In this document: in pieces, positions 63,992-64,000 of the stretch
Numbering within the stretch: the first letter of the stretch is position 1
How the letters are laid out: each line of letters opens with the position of its first letter
Assembly: GCA_030770545.1 (NCBI GenBank)
Contig: CM061091.1
Location: 4,346,501-4,410,500 of the forward strand
Source of the DNA: Macropodus opercularis
Taxonomy: Eukaryota; Chordata; Actinopteri; Anabantiformes; Osphronemidae
DNA length: 64,000 bases
Direction: 5' to 3'
The notes under the pieces: model-generated
Told to the model about the DNA's origin: nothing
What the model saw: only the letters and a program-made list of their open reading frames with translations
Databases searched by the model: none
Translations under genes and position numbers: made by a program

Positions 63992-64000
63992 GTGATGGCA

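Larger units (their letters stand above)
61135..64000. other. Right edge; no confirmed gene
   Basis: AT-rich DNA without a frame of recognisable family. Apart from the candidate exons and the hairpin described separately, I see only unique sequence. If a gene starts near 60950 on the plus strand, most of it would lie right of the window. Confidence 0.4.

Noticed and set aside
1..64000. tRNA, rRNA, CRISPR or prokaryotic-type operons
   Set aside because: No cloverleaf, rRNA segment or repeat-spacer array was seen, and the spliced genes show the DNA is vertebrate nuclear.
47225..64000. irx5a as the next cluster member
   Set aside because: No second homeodomain-coding exon is present on either strand; irx5a must lie beyond the right edge.

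Overview
The window is vertebrate nuclear DNA, almost certainly from a teleost fish. It has small GT-AG introns, simple repeats such as (GATA)n and (GT)n, a fish-type LINE fragment, and two spliced genes whose order matches the vertebrate IrxB neighbourhood (human 16q12.2: IRX3 - IRX5 - IRX6 - MMP2). Both recognisable genes lie on the minus strand, so the locus reads right to left: irx6a, about 40 kb without a convincing gene, then mmp2. The 'a' paralogue name is inferred from the linkage.

Layout. Positions 1-3375 hold the first seven coding exons of mmp2 (gelatinase A): signal peptide, propeptide with cysteine switch, first half of the catalytic domain and all three fibronectin type II repeats. 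The zinc-binding helix, hinge and hemopexin domain lie left of the window. Positions 4181-5073 are a 5'-truncated LINE carrying only the C-terminal part of the reverse transcriptase. From 5074 to about 42870 I see no convincing protein gene. The stretch is AT-rich with POU octamers, paired TCF sites, CTCF-like motifs, palindromes and blocks that look like the conserved enhancers usual around Irx genes. Positions 42873-47048 hold irx6a, rebuilt here as six coding exons (the last a minimal, less certain one) encoding about 470 residues with a TALE homeodomain. A TATA box and a perfect CRE lie upstream. From 47225 to 60480 is another apparent gene desert with two unusual POU-like palindromes. Positions 60483-60830 are a long GATA/GATG microsatellite. 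From about 60870 to the right edge there are weak signs of a further plus-strand transcription unit that I cannot name.

How the parts relate. Irx6 is a transcription factor and MMP2 a secreted protease; they are neighbours but do not act in one pathway. The likely biology of the window is regulatory: irx6a sits among candidate enhancers. Four CTCF-like motifs suggest a divergent pair between mmp2 and irx6a and a convergent pair around irx6a, as expected if the two genes lie in separate chromatin domains. I found no evidence of a novel enzymatic, defence or mobile system. The best leads are the CTCF arrangement, the palindromes upstream of irx6a, the alternative irx6a C-terminus and the unassigned exons at the right edge.
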